DNA of 61,626 nucleotides from DATKCA01 sp035544675 (GCA_035544675.1 DATKCA010000268.1:1-61626); one strand, 5' to 3'; counted from the first letter of the stretch, positions 33,639-43,275 are shown. Numbers and translations: made by a program. The notes: generated from the sequence alone by a model not told the origin.

Positions 33639-34696
33639 CAGATCTCGCGGAAGATGAAGGGTCTGAGGACCTCGAGGTTGTCCTCGAGCTTCTTCACGTC
33701 GAGGTAGCGAAGCGTCGCTGCGATCGACGACAGCAGCGAGTTGCCGTCCTGCGGCGTGTAACAGAAGCCGACCACTTTGCGCGGGTTCGGCACGGAGATC
33801 GTTGGCGTGGGCACGACCGTCTGCGACAGGATGCGCCCGTAGTAGCCGTGGTCGCGGCCGAACGAGAAGATCTGGTTCACCGATCGCTTGTTCGTCACGG
33901 CGATGCGAGGGTTGCTGCGCAGCACCGCCTTCACCTCTTCCAGCGTCGTGTCGTGTTTCAGCTCCAGATTGAACCAGAGCGTGTGCATGTACTGCGTGTT
34001 GATCTTGATGGCCGAGGAGTAGAGGTCGAGCTTTTCGCCGAGGGTGGCGAAGAGGTGGTAGGCGTCGCGCGCGTGATGGGTCCCGAAGTCGGGATCATCG
34101 TGCTTGCCGGCCTCCGGCGCGGCCAGGAACGACTGCACGTCACCGACGTCGTTCGCGCGGCGCATGCAGACGAACTGGCCCGCGTTGAGGCTGATCCTGG
34201 CGTCCTTCGTGGCGATCGTCTTCAGCAGCACCGAGATGTTGTGCGTGTTGCACGACACCACCTGCACGAACCGCTCGTCCGGACTCTGGATCTCGTCGTT
34301 GATGCCGAGCGCGTACGGCCTCCCGAATCCGAACTCCGAGCCCTGCGCCAGGAAGCCCTTGGGCCCCTTCGTCTTCTGATAGAGGTTGACTTTGTTGTCG
34401 TTGCCGGCCGGCGTGCAGTCCACCACCACCGTGGCCCGCTCCACCGCTTCCTCCGTCACATACGAGACGCGGTGCCCGAGACGGGCGAAGTCGTCGCGGG
34501 CTCCCTCGTCGGCCACCAGCCGGGCCCCGGTGTTCAGCAGCGAGTTCACCATGGCCCGGTCGTTGGCGTTCGGAGTCCGCTTGTGGAACGTCACCTCGTC
34601 GATGTTCCACTTCTCTTTCCACTGCGTGAACAGGCCGACCAGCGGCTCTCCGATGGTGCCCGTGCCGACAACGTGCACGACGTTTCCTTTGGCCAT
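33638..34696 (-). CDS. Type II (archaeal-type) glyceraldehyde-3-phosphate dehydrogenase-like protein
   Basis: A 352-residue protein. The N-terminal dinucleotide fold starts VVHVVGTGTIGEPLVGLF. It has VVDCTPAGNDNKVNLYQK, the probable catalytic Cys in VVSCNTHNIS, then RRANDVGDV...DFGTHHARDAYHLF and YMHTLWFNLELKHDTTLEEV. These align in order with archaeal GAPDH type II rather than with the common bacterial GapA (no SCTTNCLAP). It may oxidise glyceraldehyde-3-phosphate or a related aldehyde phosphate. A TACAAT box and a GAGGAGG ribosome site lie upstream. It heads the minus-strand group that ends with accD-folC and diverges from smpB. Confidence 0.8.
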   Translation of the reverse strand: MAKGNVVHVVGTGTIGEPLVGLFTQWKEKWNIDEVTFHKRTPNANDRAMVNSLLNTGARLVADEGARDDFARLGHRVSYVTEEAVERATVVVDCTPAGNDNKVNLYQKTKGPKGFLAQGSEFGFGRPYALGINDEIQSPDERFVQVVSCNTHNISVLLKTIATKDARISLNAGQFVCMRRANDVGDVQSFLAAPEAGKHDDPDFGTHHARDAYHLFATLGEKLDLYSSAIKINTQYMHTLWFNLELKHDTTLEEVKAVLRSNPRIAVTNKRSVNQIFSFGRDHGYYGRILSQTVVPTPTISVPNPRKVVGFCYTPQDGNSLLSSIAATLRYLDVKKLEDNLEVLRPFIFREI

Positions 34697-34795
34697 GCGC
34701 CTCCTCGAACCGGGCGCGGATTGTAAGTCATCCCGAGGGTGGCGAGGGATCCCGCCCGCCGCCCGGATTCCTCGCTACGCCCGGAATGGCGACAC

Positions 34796-34801
34796 TATGA
34801 T
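34796..34801 (+). promoter_or_regulatory. -10-like box (TATGAT) 9 bases before the smpB ATG
   Basis: TATGAT, a 9-base spacer, then ATG at 34811 with no ribosome site. It supports the 34811 start over an in-frame codon at 34739. Confidence 0.5.
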
Positions 34802-34810
34802 GTCCCGCCC

Positions 34811-35269
34811 ATGGCCTCCAAGCCCGCCGCCGAGAAACTGATCGCCTCCAACAAGAAGGCCTTTCACGACTACTTCGTCCTGCAGAAGGTCGAGGCCGGG
34901 CTGGCACTCACCGGGACGGAAGTGAAGTCGCTCCGCGACGGCGCGGCCAACCTCAAGGACAGCTACGTGATCTTCAAGGGAGGGGAAGCCTTTCTGCTGG
35001 GCGCCCACATCGCCCCGTACACCCACGGCAACCGTGAGAACCACGATCCGGAGCGTACGCGCAAGCTCCTCCTGCACCGCCGCGAGATCGAGAAGCTGAT
35101 CATCCAGGTCACGGAAAAGGGCCTCAGCATCGTCCCCCTTCGCCTCTATTTCCGAGGCGGGACGGTGAAGGCCGAGATCGGCGTGGTCCGCGGCAAGAAG
35201 CAGTACGACAAGCGGGAAAGCGAGAAGAAGAGGGAAGCCGATCGCGAGACGGCCGCGGCGATCAAATCA

Positions 35270-35284
<15 letters not shown>
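34811..35284 (+). CDS. smpB: SsrA-binding protein SmpB
   Basis: A 157-residue protein that binds tmRNA and brings it to stalled ribosomes for trans-translation. Marks are NKKAFHDYFVLQKVEAGLAL, LTGTEVKSLRDGAANLKDSY, KLLLHRREIEKL, and the basic tail GKKQYDKRESEKKREADRE that inserts in the mRNA channel. The last codons (GLRR and stop) are written in repeat sequence that continues as the TAGTCCT array downstream. The tmRNA gene itself is not recognisable in this window. Confidence 0.96.
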
Positions 35285-35398
<114 letters not shown>

Positions 35399-35566
35399 CC
35401 CCGCTGTGGTCAGACAGCCACACTCCTGACCTAAAGCGGCTACAGAACACGCGTTCGGTTTGAATCTCATTGCCGGGGCTAACTCGCTGATCATACGCCG
35501 GTTAGTTCCAATTCAGCTCTGCGCGGGCCCGATGGCATTTCCCTCGCTCTTCTGTCATTCCGTCCA

Positions 35567-36463
35567 ATGTTCGCCAAGCGCAGAACCATCAGCACAGACG
35601 TCAGCATTACCGGCATCGGCCTCCACTCCGGCATCTACACGAAATGCGAGCTGCACCCGGTTCCGGCCGGCAGCGGCATCACCTTCGTGAGGGCCGACCT
35701 TGACGGCCTTCGCATCCCCGCTCTGCAGGCTTCCACCACGGCACTCGACTATGCGACGACCGTCGGCAAAGACGATGTCGCCGTCGGCACGGTGGAGCAC
35801 CTGCTCTCGGCCGTCATGGCCTGCGGGATCACCGATCTGGACATCCGCATCGACGGGCCGGAAGTTCCGATCGTCGACGGCAGCGCGCTGCCGTTCATGC
35901 ACCTCATCGACGCGGCCGGCGTTCGCGATCTGGGCGCGGAGATTCCGGTGCTTCGCATCGCCCGGCCGGTCGAGGTCGTCGACGGCGACAGGAGCATTCG
36001 CATGGTCCCGGCCAACCGGCTGGTGATGAAGTACAGGATCGACTTCAACCATCCCGCCATCGGGCGGGAGGGGTTCCACTTCGACTTCGAGCACGACAGC
36101 TTCCTCCGGAAGATCGCTCCGGCCCGCACGTTCGGCTTCATGCGCGACGTGGAGAAGCTGCGCGCTGCCGGCCTGGCGCGCGGTGGCTCGGTCGAGAACT
36201 GCATCGTCCTCGACGATCGCGGCGTGCTCAACGGCCCGCTCCGCTTCCGCGACGAGTTCGTCCGCCACAAGATCCTCGACCTCCTCGGCGACCTCGCTCT
36301 GATCGGGCGGCCGATCGCCGGCGAGATCACTGCGAACCGCGCCGGACACGCCATGCACTCCCGCTTCGTGGGGGAGATCCTGCGGGCCGCGTGCGAGCAG
36401 GAAGCGACCAGAGAATGGAGCGCCGGGATCCTCACCGGCGCCCCGGGCGTGGCCGGGATCTGA
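35567..36463 (+). CDS. lpxC: UDP-3-O-acyl-N-acetylglucosamine deacetylase LpxC
   Basis: A 298-residue zinc enzyme, the committed step of lipid A synthesis in the cytoplasm. It has the N-terminal TGIGLHSG motif, the zinc ligand in VGTVEHLLSA, the catalytic ARTFGF loop, the second and third ligands in RHKILDLLGDL (His and Asp) and the general acid in AGHAMHSRF. Its presence shows that the cell makes lipid A. DUF4390, ntrY and ntrX follow closely, an arrangement that couples envelope genes to a two-component system. Confidence 0.97.
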   Translation: MFAKRRTISTDVSITGIGLHSGIYTKCELHPVPAGSGITFVRADLDGLRIPALQASTTALDYATTVGKDDVAVGTVEHLLSAVMACGITDLDIRIDGPEVPIVDGSALPFMHLIDAAGVRDLGAEIPVLRIARPVEVVDGDRSIRMVPANRLVMKYRIDFNHPAIGREGFHFDFEHDSFLRKIAPARTFGFMRDVEKLRAAGLARGGSVENCIVLDDRGVLNGPLRFRDEFVRHKILDLLGDLALIGRPIAGEITANRAGHAMHSRFVGEILRAACEQEATREWSAGILTGAPGVAGI

Positions 36464-36479
36464 CACCACCCGCGTCCAA

Positions 36480-36499
36480 GTGTGGTAAAAAAGCCACAC
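36480..36499 (+). promoter_or_regulatory. Hairpin with A-rich loop before the DUF4390 gene
   Basis: GTGTGG and CCACAC pair around the loop TAAAAAAG, ending one base before the GTG start at 36501. It could weaken translation start or mark a processing site. There is no ribosome site. Confidence 0.4.
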
Positions 36500-36500
36500 C

Positions 36501-37061
36501 GTGTCCCCCGCGATCCTTCCCGGCTTCCTCCTTCTCCTGACGGCCTCCACGGTCTTCGCCGGGGAACCGCGCATCCGGGAGATGTCCGCGGTCGCTGAGA
36601 ACGGGAAGGTCTCGGTCCGCTTCAGGATGATGGACGCGTTCACGAACGGCGAGGTCGTGGAGGCATTGCAGAGCGGCCTTCCGACCAGCTTCACCTACGT
36701 CGTGGATATCTTCCGCGACCGTCCGAACTGGTTCGACGACGGCATCGCCCGGACGCGCATCGAGGTCATCTGCACCTTCAACTCCGTGACGCGCGAGTAC
36801 CTGCTGAACTATCGCCGGGACCGCAAGCTGGTCAGGTCGGAGACGTTCACCGATCTGGCGATGCTGGAGGCGCGCATGACCACGGTCGAGGAGATGGACC
36901 TCTTCGAGATCGGCGATCGCAAACCGTGGAAGCTGAAAGTGCGGGCCAAGGCCGACCTGATGCGCGGCTGGCTCTTCTACGTGGTGCCGTGGGAAGTGTC
37001 GACGGGATGGCACGACGTGCGCGTGGTGACCGCCGAGCAGTGGAAGCGGCAGCAGCGATGA
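36501..37061 (+). CDS. DUF4390-family exported protein
   Basis: A 186-residue protein with a signal peptide (FLLLLTASTVFAGEP). The body is mostly beta, with KVSVRFRMMDAFTNGEVVEAL, LPTSFTYVVDIFRDRPNWFD, and FYVVPWEVSTGWHDV. This matches the DUF4390 family, which is typically encoded just before an NtrY-like kinase. It starts at GTG with a hairpin immediately upstream. The next gene overlaps by ATGA, so it may be an extracytoplasmic partner of that sensor. Biochemical function is unknown. Confidence 0.8.
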   Translation: MSPAILPGFLLLLTASTVFAGEPRIREMSAVAENGKVSVRFRMMDAFTNGEVVEALQSGLPTSFTYVVDIFRDRPNWFDDGIARTRIEVICTFNSVTREYLLNYRRDRKLVRSETFTDLAMLEARMTTVEEMDLFEIGDRKPWKLKVRAKADLMRGWLFYVVPWEVSTGWHDVRVVTAEQWKRQQR

Positions 37062-39172
37062 CCGGCCGCGACCTTCTGCTTCGCTACCGGAAGGATCCGC
37101 GCGTCCTCATTGGCGTTCCGCTGCTGATCCTCACCGCGACGAGCCTGATCTACTACCTGATCCAGCAGACGAAGGAGTTGACGCCGGAGGCGCTCTCCAG
37201 CCAGATCCTTCTCTTCGTCCTCTGGAACATCAACGTCATCCTGATCATCGGCATCGTCTTCGTGCTGCTGCGTGGCATTGTGAAGCTGGTGCTGGAGCGG
37301 CAGCGCGGCATCATCGGCTCGCGTTTCCGGACGAAGCTGGTGGTGACCTATGTTCTGACCTCGCTGCTGCCGGTCGTGCTGCTCTTCGTCGTGGCCACCG
37401 ACCTGCTGCGTCTGTCCATCGACCGCTGGTTCAACACGCCGGTGCGCACAATCCTCCGGAACGGCGAGGCGATCGCCCAGATGGCGCAGGACCAGGCCGC
37501 CGGCATCGCCGCCGGCGCGGCGCGCGAGATCGCCTCGGAGCCCGCCAGCCTGAGCGCCGCGGACGTCGATCCGGTCCTCGTGCACGCCCTCAGGTTCCAT
37601 AACGTCCAGCTGGCCGGCATCTATCGCGACGGCGTCCTGGTGAAGCTCCAGGCCGACTCCCGCGCGCCGATTCAGGAGATCACCGATCCGCCGCTCCGTT
37701 TCTTCGAGGAGGTAGCCCGCAACGGCTCGGCCACGAAGATCGACGTGGCCAGGAGCGGCAAGTGGGTCCGCACGGCCTCGCGCATCGACGAGAACAGCGT
37801 GGCCATCGCCGGCGTCTTCGTCCCGGACGCGATGAGCCGCATGATCGACGAGTCGATCGTCCAGTACCGCAACTTCCAGCAGCTCTACTCGCAGCGGCAG
37901 ACGCTGAAGGCCTCGCACACCTCGCTGTTTCTGGCCGTGACGCTGGCCATCCTCTTCGGCACTCTGTGGACGTCGATCTACGCGTCGCGCCGCATCACCA
38001 TCCCGATCAAGGCACTGGCCGAGGCCACGGGGCGGCTGGCCGAAGGGGGCTATGGGCATCGCGTGGAGGTGGCGGCGACGGACGAGGTGGGGCGGCTCAT
38101 CAACTCGTTCAACGACATGTCCATGCAGCTCGCATCGCAGCGCGAAGAGCTCACCGACACGAACCGCCGGCTCGACCGCGAGCGCGCCTTCATGCAGACC
38201 GTCCTCGACAGCGTGGCCACCGGCATCATGACGTTCACCGACGAGCTGGAGGTGCTGTCCATCAATCGGGCCGCGCTGGGAATGCTGCAGCTCGAGCCTC
38301 CCCCTCCGCGCACGAGCCTCGCCGATCTCTTCACCGGCGATCTGGAGCCGCTGGAGGAGGCACTGGCCGAGCTGATCGGCGGCCGTCTGATCCGGCGCGA
38401 AGTCACGCTCATCCGCGGCGGCGAGCTCCGCTACCTCGATCTCTCCGCCGCCCGCCTGGGTGGCGACGTCGGCTGGGTGCTGGCGCTGGAGGACTCGACC
38501 CAGCTCGTCCAGGCCCAGAAGCTCGCCGCGTGGAGCGAGGCGGCGCGCCGCATCGCGCACGAGATCAAGAATCCGCTCACGCCGATCCAGCTCTCCGCCG
38601 AGCGGATCGCCCGGAAGTTCCACAACGACGACGTCGACACGCGCCAGGCCATCGACGAGGGGACGAAGACCATCGTCTCCGAGGTCGCCCAGCTCAAGCA
38701 GATGGTGGACGAGTTCTCCAGGTTCGCGCGCATGCCGGCCGTACACCTGCGTCACGCGCAGCTCGCCGAGATCCTGCAGGGTGCGGCGGGGCTGTACCGC
38801 GACATCAAGCCGAACGTCACCATCAGCGTGGCGGTGGACTCCGACATCGAGCTCCTCATGGATCCGGACCAGATCAGCCGCGCGGTCGGGAACCTGCTCA
38901 AGAACGCCGTCGAGGCGACCGAGGCCGGCGACATCCGCGTGTCGGCGCGGCGGGCACCGCATCGCGTGGTGATCGAGGTGGCCGACCCCGGCCGCGGCGT
39001 GCCCGACTCCGACAAGGAGAAGCTGTTCCTGCCGTACTTCTCGACGAAGGGTCGCGGCACGGGGCTCGGCCTGGCCATCGTCCACCGCATCGTCAACGAC
39101 CACGACGGGCGCATCTCCGTGCACGACAACCATCCGAGGGGGACGAGGTTTGAGATCGAGTTGCCGGCGTGA
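37058..39172 (+). CDS. NtrY-like membrane sensor histidine kinase
   Basis: A 704-residue kinase. Three hydrophobic segments occur near residues 18-35, 48-72 and 95-115, then a periplasmic sensor region, a further membrane helix near residue 295-315, HAMP, and a PAS domain. HisKA has the phospho-acceptor His in RRIAHEIKNPLTPIQLSAERI, and the ATP-binding domain has GNLLKNAVEA and GRGTGLGLAIVHRIV. It starts at the ATG overlapping the DUF4390 stop (ATGA) and is followed by its regulator at a GTGA overlap. The signal is unknown; in other phyla NtrYX responds to nitrogen, redox or envelope state. Confidence 0.93.
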   Translation: MTGRDLLLRYRKDPRVLIGVPLLILTATSLIYYLIQQTKELTPEALSSQILLFVLWNINVILIIGIVFVLLRGIVKLVLERQRGIIGSRFRTKLVVTYVLTSLLPVVLLFVVATDLLRLSIDRWFNTPVRTILRNGEAIAQMAQDQAAGIAAGAAREIASEPASLSAADVDPVLVHALRFHNVQLAGIYRDGVLVKLQADSRAPIQEITDPPLRFFEEVARNGSATKIDVARSGKWVRTASRIDENSVAIAGVFVPDAMSRMIDESIVQYRNFQQLYSQRQTLKASHTSLFLAVTLAILFGTLWTSIYASRRITIPIKALAEATGRLAEGGYGHRVEVAATDEVGRLINSFNDMSMQLASQREELTDTNRRLDRERAFMQTVLDSVATGIMTFTDELEVLSINRAALGMLQLEPPPPRTSLADLFTGDLEPLEEALAELIGGRLIRREVTLIRGGELRYLDLSAARLGGDVGWVLALEDSTQLVQAQKLAAWSEAARRIAHEIKNPLTPIQLSAERIARKFHNDDVDTRQAIDEGTKTIVSEVAQLKQMVDEFSRFARMPAVHLRHAQLAEILQGAAGLYRDIKPNVTISVAVDSDIELLMDPDQISRAVGNLLKNAVEATEAGDIRVSARRAPHRVVIEVADPGRGVPDSDKEKLFLPYFSTKGRGTGLGLAIVHRIVNDHDGRISVHDNHPRGTRFEIELPA

Positions 39173-40527
39173 GCCCTGACATGGCCAGAATCCTCATCAT
39201 CGACGACGAGCCGTCCATCCGCACGACGCTTGCGAACATCCTGCAGGACGAGGGGCACTCGCCGACGCTGTGCGAGTCGGGGGAGGAAGGCATCGCCAGC
39301 TTCGCCCGCGACGAGTTCGACCTGGTGATGCTCGATCTCTGGCTGCCGGGGGTCGACGGCCTCACGGTGCTGGAGCGGCTCCGCAGCGCGGGCGCGCCGC
39401 CGGTCATCGTGATCTCCGGCCACGCCAACATCGACACCGCCGTCCGGGCCACCCGCCTCGGCGCGTTCGATTTCCTGGAGAAGCCGCTCTCGCTCGAGCG
39501 CGTCCTGATCACGGTGAATCACGCGTTGTCCGACCGCCGCCTGCGCGAAGAAGTGCGCGACCTGCGGCGGCACCTGGCGCTCGAAGAGATCCTCATCGGC
39601 GAAAGCGAGCCGATGAAGCTGCTCGAACACCAGATCCGCAGCGCGGCCCCGGCCACGAGCCGCGTGCTCATCACCGGCGAGAACGGCAGTGGGAAGGAGA
39701 TCGTCGCGCGCACGCTGCACAGGATGTCGATGCGCGCCGACCAGCCCTTCATCGACGTGAACTGCGCGGCCATCCCCGACGAGCTGATCGAGTCGGAGCT
39801 GTTCGGACACCGCAAGGGCGCGTTCACCGGCGCGATCGAAGACCGGAAGGGGAAGTTCGAGCTCGCCGACGGCGGGACGATCTTCCTCGACGAGATCGCC
39901 GACATGAGCCTGCGCACGCAGGCCAAGGTCCTGCGCGTCCTCCAGGAGCAGACCTTTCAGCGCCTCGGCGCGCAGGCCACGATTCAGGTGGACGTGCGCG
40001 TGATCGCGGCCACGAACAAGAAGCTGGAGGAGGAGATCGCGGCGGGACGGTTCCGCAGCGATCTCTACTACCGGCTGAACGTCATTCCCATCGAGGTGCC
40101 GCCGCTCCGCGCGCGCGGAAACGACGTCATGCTGCTGGCCGAGCATTTCCTGCGCCGGTTCGCGGCCGAGAGCCGCGCCCCGAAAAAGCGCCTCTCCGCC
40201 GGGGCGGCCTCGAAGCTGAAGGCCTACGACTGGCCAGGCAACGTGCGCGAGTTGCGGAACGTGGTGGAGCGGCTGGCCATCCTCTTGCCCGGCGACGCCA
40301 TCACCGCGGGAGACGTGCAGCTCGGCTCGCGCCTGCCGGCCCCGGCGGACATCCCGGCCAACGTCACGCTGCGTGAGGCGCGCGACGAATTCGAGAAGCA
40401 GTACATCCTCGGCCGCCTGCGCGAGTTCGCCGGCAACGTCAGCCGCACCGCCGACGCCCTGAGCGTGGAAAGGTCGAATCTCTACCGCAAGTTACACGCG
40501 TACGGCATCCGCGTGGAGCGGCCGTGA
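39169..40527 (+). CDS. NtrX-like sigma-54-dependent response regulator
   Basis: A 452-residue regulator. Residues 5-120 form a receiver (IIDDEPSIRTTL, phospho-Asp in VMLDLWLPGVDG, Lys in FLEKPLS). The AAA+ domain has Walker A GENGSGKE, the sigma-54 contact loop GAFTGA and GGTIFLDEIAD. A Fis-type helix-turn-helix ends the protein (NVSRTADALSVERSNLYRKL). The GTG start overlaps the ntrY stop. It activates sigma-54 promoters, and candidates in this window lie before pilin 2 and ompA, although a link to them is not shown. Confidence 0.95.
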   Translation: MSPDMARILIIDDEPSIRTTLANILQDEGHSPTLCESGEEGIASFARDEFDLVMLDLWLPGVDGLTVLERLRSAGAPPVIVISGHANIDTAVRATRLGAFDFLEKPLSLERVLITVNHALSDRRLREEVRDLRRHLALEEILIGESEPMKLLEHQIRSAAPATSRVLITGENGSGKEIVARTLHRMSMRADQPFIDVNCAAIPDELIESELFGHRKGAFTGAIEDRKGKFELADGGTIFLDEIADMSLRTQAKVLRVLQEQTFQRLGAQATIQVDVRVIAATNKKLEEEIAAGRFRSDLYYRLNVIPIEVPPLRARGNDVMLLAEHFLRRFAAESRAPKKRLSAGAASKLKAYDWPGNVRELRNVVERLAILLPGDAITAGDVQLGSRLPAPADIPANVTLREARDEFEKQYILGRLREFAGNVSRTADALSVERSNLYRKLHAYGIRVERP

Positions 40528-40555
40528 AATAGCCCTCCCGCCGGTCGAGTTAACC

Positions 40556-40584
40556 TTGACACTCCGGTGGTGCTTGACTACTCT
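40556..40584 (+). promoter_or_regulatory. Promoter of tRNA-Gly
   Basis: TTGACA (40556-40561), a 17-base spacer, then TACTCT (40579-40584). The mature tRNA begins 15 bases later. This is the best sigma-70-type -35/-10 pair in the window. Confidence 0.75.
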
Positions 40585-40599
40585 GCCGCCGGCTTTTAC

Positions 40600-40672
<73 letters not shown>

Positions 40673-40689
40673 CCAAACGACACTGACGT

Positions 40690-40726
40690 GAAGGGCCGCG
40701 AGGGCATCGCGGCCCTTCGTGTTTTC
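40690..40726 (+). terminator. Terminator of tRNA-Gly
   Basis: A 12-bp perfect stem (40690-40701 with 40707-40718), a 5-base loop, then GTGTTTT. It ends just before the convergent yraN gene. Confidence 0.85.
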
Positions 40727-40734
40727 AGGGTTCC

Positions 40735-41133
40735 TCAGACGCTCCATTTCCACGGCCGGAGCGGATCGCTCACCGGCCGGAACGCGTCGGGGAAGTGCGT
40801 GACGGCAAAGCGGCGGCCGTCCCAGAACAGCGACAGCACGTCGTAGCGGATCTGTACGTCGCGCATCTTCGTCGCCACGAGGTACTGGTCGGCGAGCCGG
40901 ACCAGGCGCATACGCTTCTCGCGATTCACCGCCTCGAATCCCTCGCCCGCGGTGAGGGTCTGCCGCGTCTTCACCTCCGCGACGACGAGCAGACTGCCGC
41001 GGCGCAGCACGAGGTCGATCTCGCCGGCGTTCAGCCTGACGTTGCGATCGACCACGCGATAGCCGCGTAGCCGGTAGAACCAGAGCGCGCGACTCTCGCC
41101 GCGCCGGCCGAGCTCCGCGGTGGGGATCCGCAT
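40735..41133 (-). CDS. YraN family (UPF0102) endonuclease-like protein
   Basis: A 132-residue protein, the usual size. It has the restriction-endonuclease-like core: LGRRGESRALWFYRLRGYRVVDRNVR, the acidic GEIDLVLRRGSLLVVAEVKTR (D...ExK active-site pattern), then GFEAVNREKRMRLVRLADQYL. Family members are often near rnhB, rsmI or recombination genes, and their role in DNA metabolism is unproven. I start at ATG 41133; longer versions translate the heptamer array. It lies downstream of mutL on the same strand, separated by the large array. Confidence 0.88.
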   Translation of the reverse strand: MRIPTAELGRRGESRALWFYRLRGYRVVDRNVRLNAGEIDLVLRRGSLLVVAEVKTRQTLTAGEGFEAVNREKRMRLVRLADQYLVATKMRDVQIRYDVLSLFWDGRRFAVTHFPDAFRPVSDPLRPWKWSV

Positions 41134-41160
41134 CGGGGCCGAGGATACCTCGGGGGCGGG

Positions 41161-41482
<322 letters not shown>

Positions 41483-41496
41483 GCCGCGGGGTCTTC

Positions 41497-43269
41497 CTAC
41501 CGCCTGTGGAAGTGCCGCTCCACGTCCGGATGCCGGATGTCGACGATGATCGGGCGGCCGTGCGGGCACGCGTACGGGTTCGACGAGGCCAGCAGCTCGC
41601 CGACGAGCCGCGACATCTCTTCGCCGGAGAGGGTGCGGTGCACCTTGATGGCGGCCTGACACGCCAGCGACGCGCAGACGCGCTCGCGCACGCGCACGAC
41701 GTGCGAGCCTTTCTCCTCGAGCGACGCGTCGATGAGCCTGCGAAGAAACGAGGCGGGGTCGTTGCGCACGAGCTCCGGCGGCACCGCCGAGATCGCGAAC
41801 GTATTGCCGGAGAACCGCTCGATCTCGAAGCCGGCGGCGCACAGCTCGGAGACGTGGGACTCGAGCACCGCCGACTCGGCCCCTCCGCATTCGTAGAGGA
41901 TCGGCGTGAGCAGCTGCTGCGAAACCGCGCTGCCCGAGGCCATCCGTTCCCAGAGCCTGTCGTAGAGGACACGCTCGTGCGCGACGTGCTGGTCGACGAT
42001 GCGCAGCCCGCCCGGGACGTCGAGAAGGATGAAGCTCATCCTGTACTGGCCGATGACGCGGCCCTGCAGGGCGCCCAGATCGGGCCCGGACTCTGGACGT
42101 CCCTCGAGCGGGTCGGCGGCGAGGGCGGTGGCCCCCTCGCGCGCCAGGGGCGGTTGAACCAGGGGTGCCGCGCTGCGATGGAAGAGCGGTGTGAAGTCGG
42201 CGATCGTGCTGGGCGCATCGAATCGCTGCGGCGGAAAGAGCGCCTCCTCGCGAACAGGCGGCTTGAGCAGCGCCGCGCCTTCCTCGGCCCCGCCCAGGGC
42301 GCGCCTGACGGCGCGCTCGACGGCCACGTGCACGGCGCCGGAATCACGGAAGCGCACTTCGGTCTTGGCCGGATGGACGTTGACGTCGACCAGCTCGGGC
42401 TCGACGTCGAGAAACAGGACGATGGCCGGATGTCCCTCGAAGTCGAATGCGTCGCAGGCCCGGTTGGCCGCGTGGGTGAGGACCCGGTCTCTCACGAGGC
42501 GCCCGTTCACGAAGAAATACTGGTTCCGCCGGCTGCCGAAGCGGAGGCCGCGCGTGACAAAGCCGCGGACGCGGATCGCTGCCGGCTCGCCCTCGAGCGC
42601 CTCGAGGTGCGGATCGGTTTCCGAGCCGAGCACCTGCACGACGCGGTCGCGGTCCGAGGCCGCCGCCGGAAAGTCGAGCGTGACGCGGCCGTTGTGCTCG
42701 AGGCGGAACGAGCGCTTCGGAAGTGATAGCGCATACGAGGCCACGACAGTGACGATCGACCGGAACTCGGCGTCGGCGCTGCGCAGAAACTTTCGCCGCG
42801 CCGGAACGTTCTCGAACAGCTCGCCGACCGAGACCGTCGTTCCGCGGTCGCGCGCAGCCGGACGGACCGAGCGCTCGCCCGTCAGAGGATCGACGGTGAT
42901 CTCCGTAGCATGGCTGGCCGATTCGTCGGCGGTGACGAGGCTGAATCGCGACACGCTGGCGATGGAGGGGAGGGCCTCGCCGCGGAAGCCGAGGCTCCGG
43001 ACGCGGGCCAGGTCGTCGAAGTGGCGGATCTTCGAGGTGGCGTGGCGCTCGATGGCCAGCCGCGCGTCCTGCTCCGTCATCCCGCAGCCGTTGTCGCGAA
43101 CTTCGACGAGCTGCCTTCCGCCCCCTTCCAGGATGACGTCGATGGCCGTGGCCCCGGCGTCGATGGCGTTCTCCACGAGCTCCTTGACGACCGACGCGGG
43201 ACGCTCGACGACTTCGCCGGCCGCAATCTGGTTGATCAGATCGGAAGGGAGAACGGCGATGCGGGGCAC
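41497..43269 (-). CDS. mutL: DNA mismatch repair protein MutL
   Basis: A 590-residue protein that couples MutS recognition to strand incision. The N-terminal GHKL ATPase has IAAGEVVERPASVVKELVEN, VEVRDNGCGM, RHATSKI, LGFRGEALPSI and DRGTTVSV. The C-terminal dimerisation domain has DQHVAHERVLYD where endonuclease-type MutL has DQHAxxExxxxE, with ACQAAIKVH and CPHGRP still present. The start is a GTG with a CATAAT box 6 bases upstream and no ribosome site. mutS is not in the window. Confidence 0.96.
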   Translation of the reverse strand: MPRIAVLPSDLINQIAAGEVVERPASVVKELVENAIDAGATAIDVILEGGGRQLVEVRDNGCGMTEQDARLAIERHATSKIRHFDDLARVRSLGFRGEALPSIASVSRFSLVTADESASHATEITVDPLTGERSVRPAARDRGTTVSVGELFENVPARRKFLRSADAEFRSIVTVVASYALSLPKRSFRLEHNGRVTLDFPAAASDRDRVVQVLGSETDPHLEALEGEPAAIRVRGFVTRGLRFGSRRNQYFFVNGRLVRDRVLTHAANRACDAFDFEGHPAIVLFLDVEPELVDVNVHPAKTEVRFRDSGAVHVAVERAVRRALGGAEEGAALLKPPVREEALFPPQRFDAPSTIADFTPLFHRSAAPLVQPPLAREGATALAADPLEGRPESGPDLGALQGRVIGQYRMSFILLDVPGGLRIVDQHVAHERVLYDRLWERMASGSAVSQQLLTPILYECGGAESAVLESHVSELCAAGFEIERFSGNTFAISAVPPELVRNDPASFLRRLIDASLEEKGSHVVRVRERVCASLACQAAIKVHRTLSGEEMSRLVGELLASSNPYACPHGRPIIVDIRHPDVERHFHRR

Positions 43270-43275
43270 GCTCTA

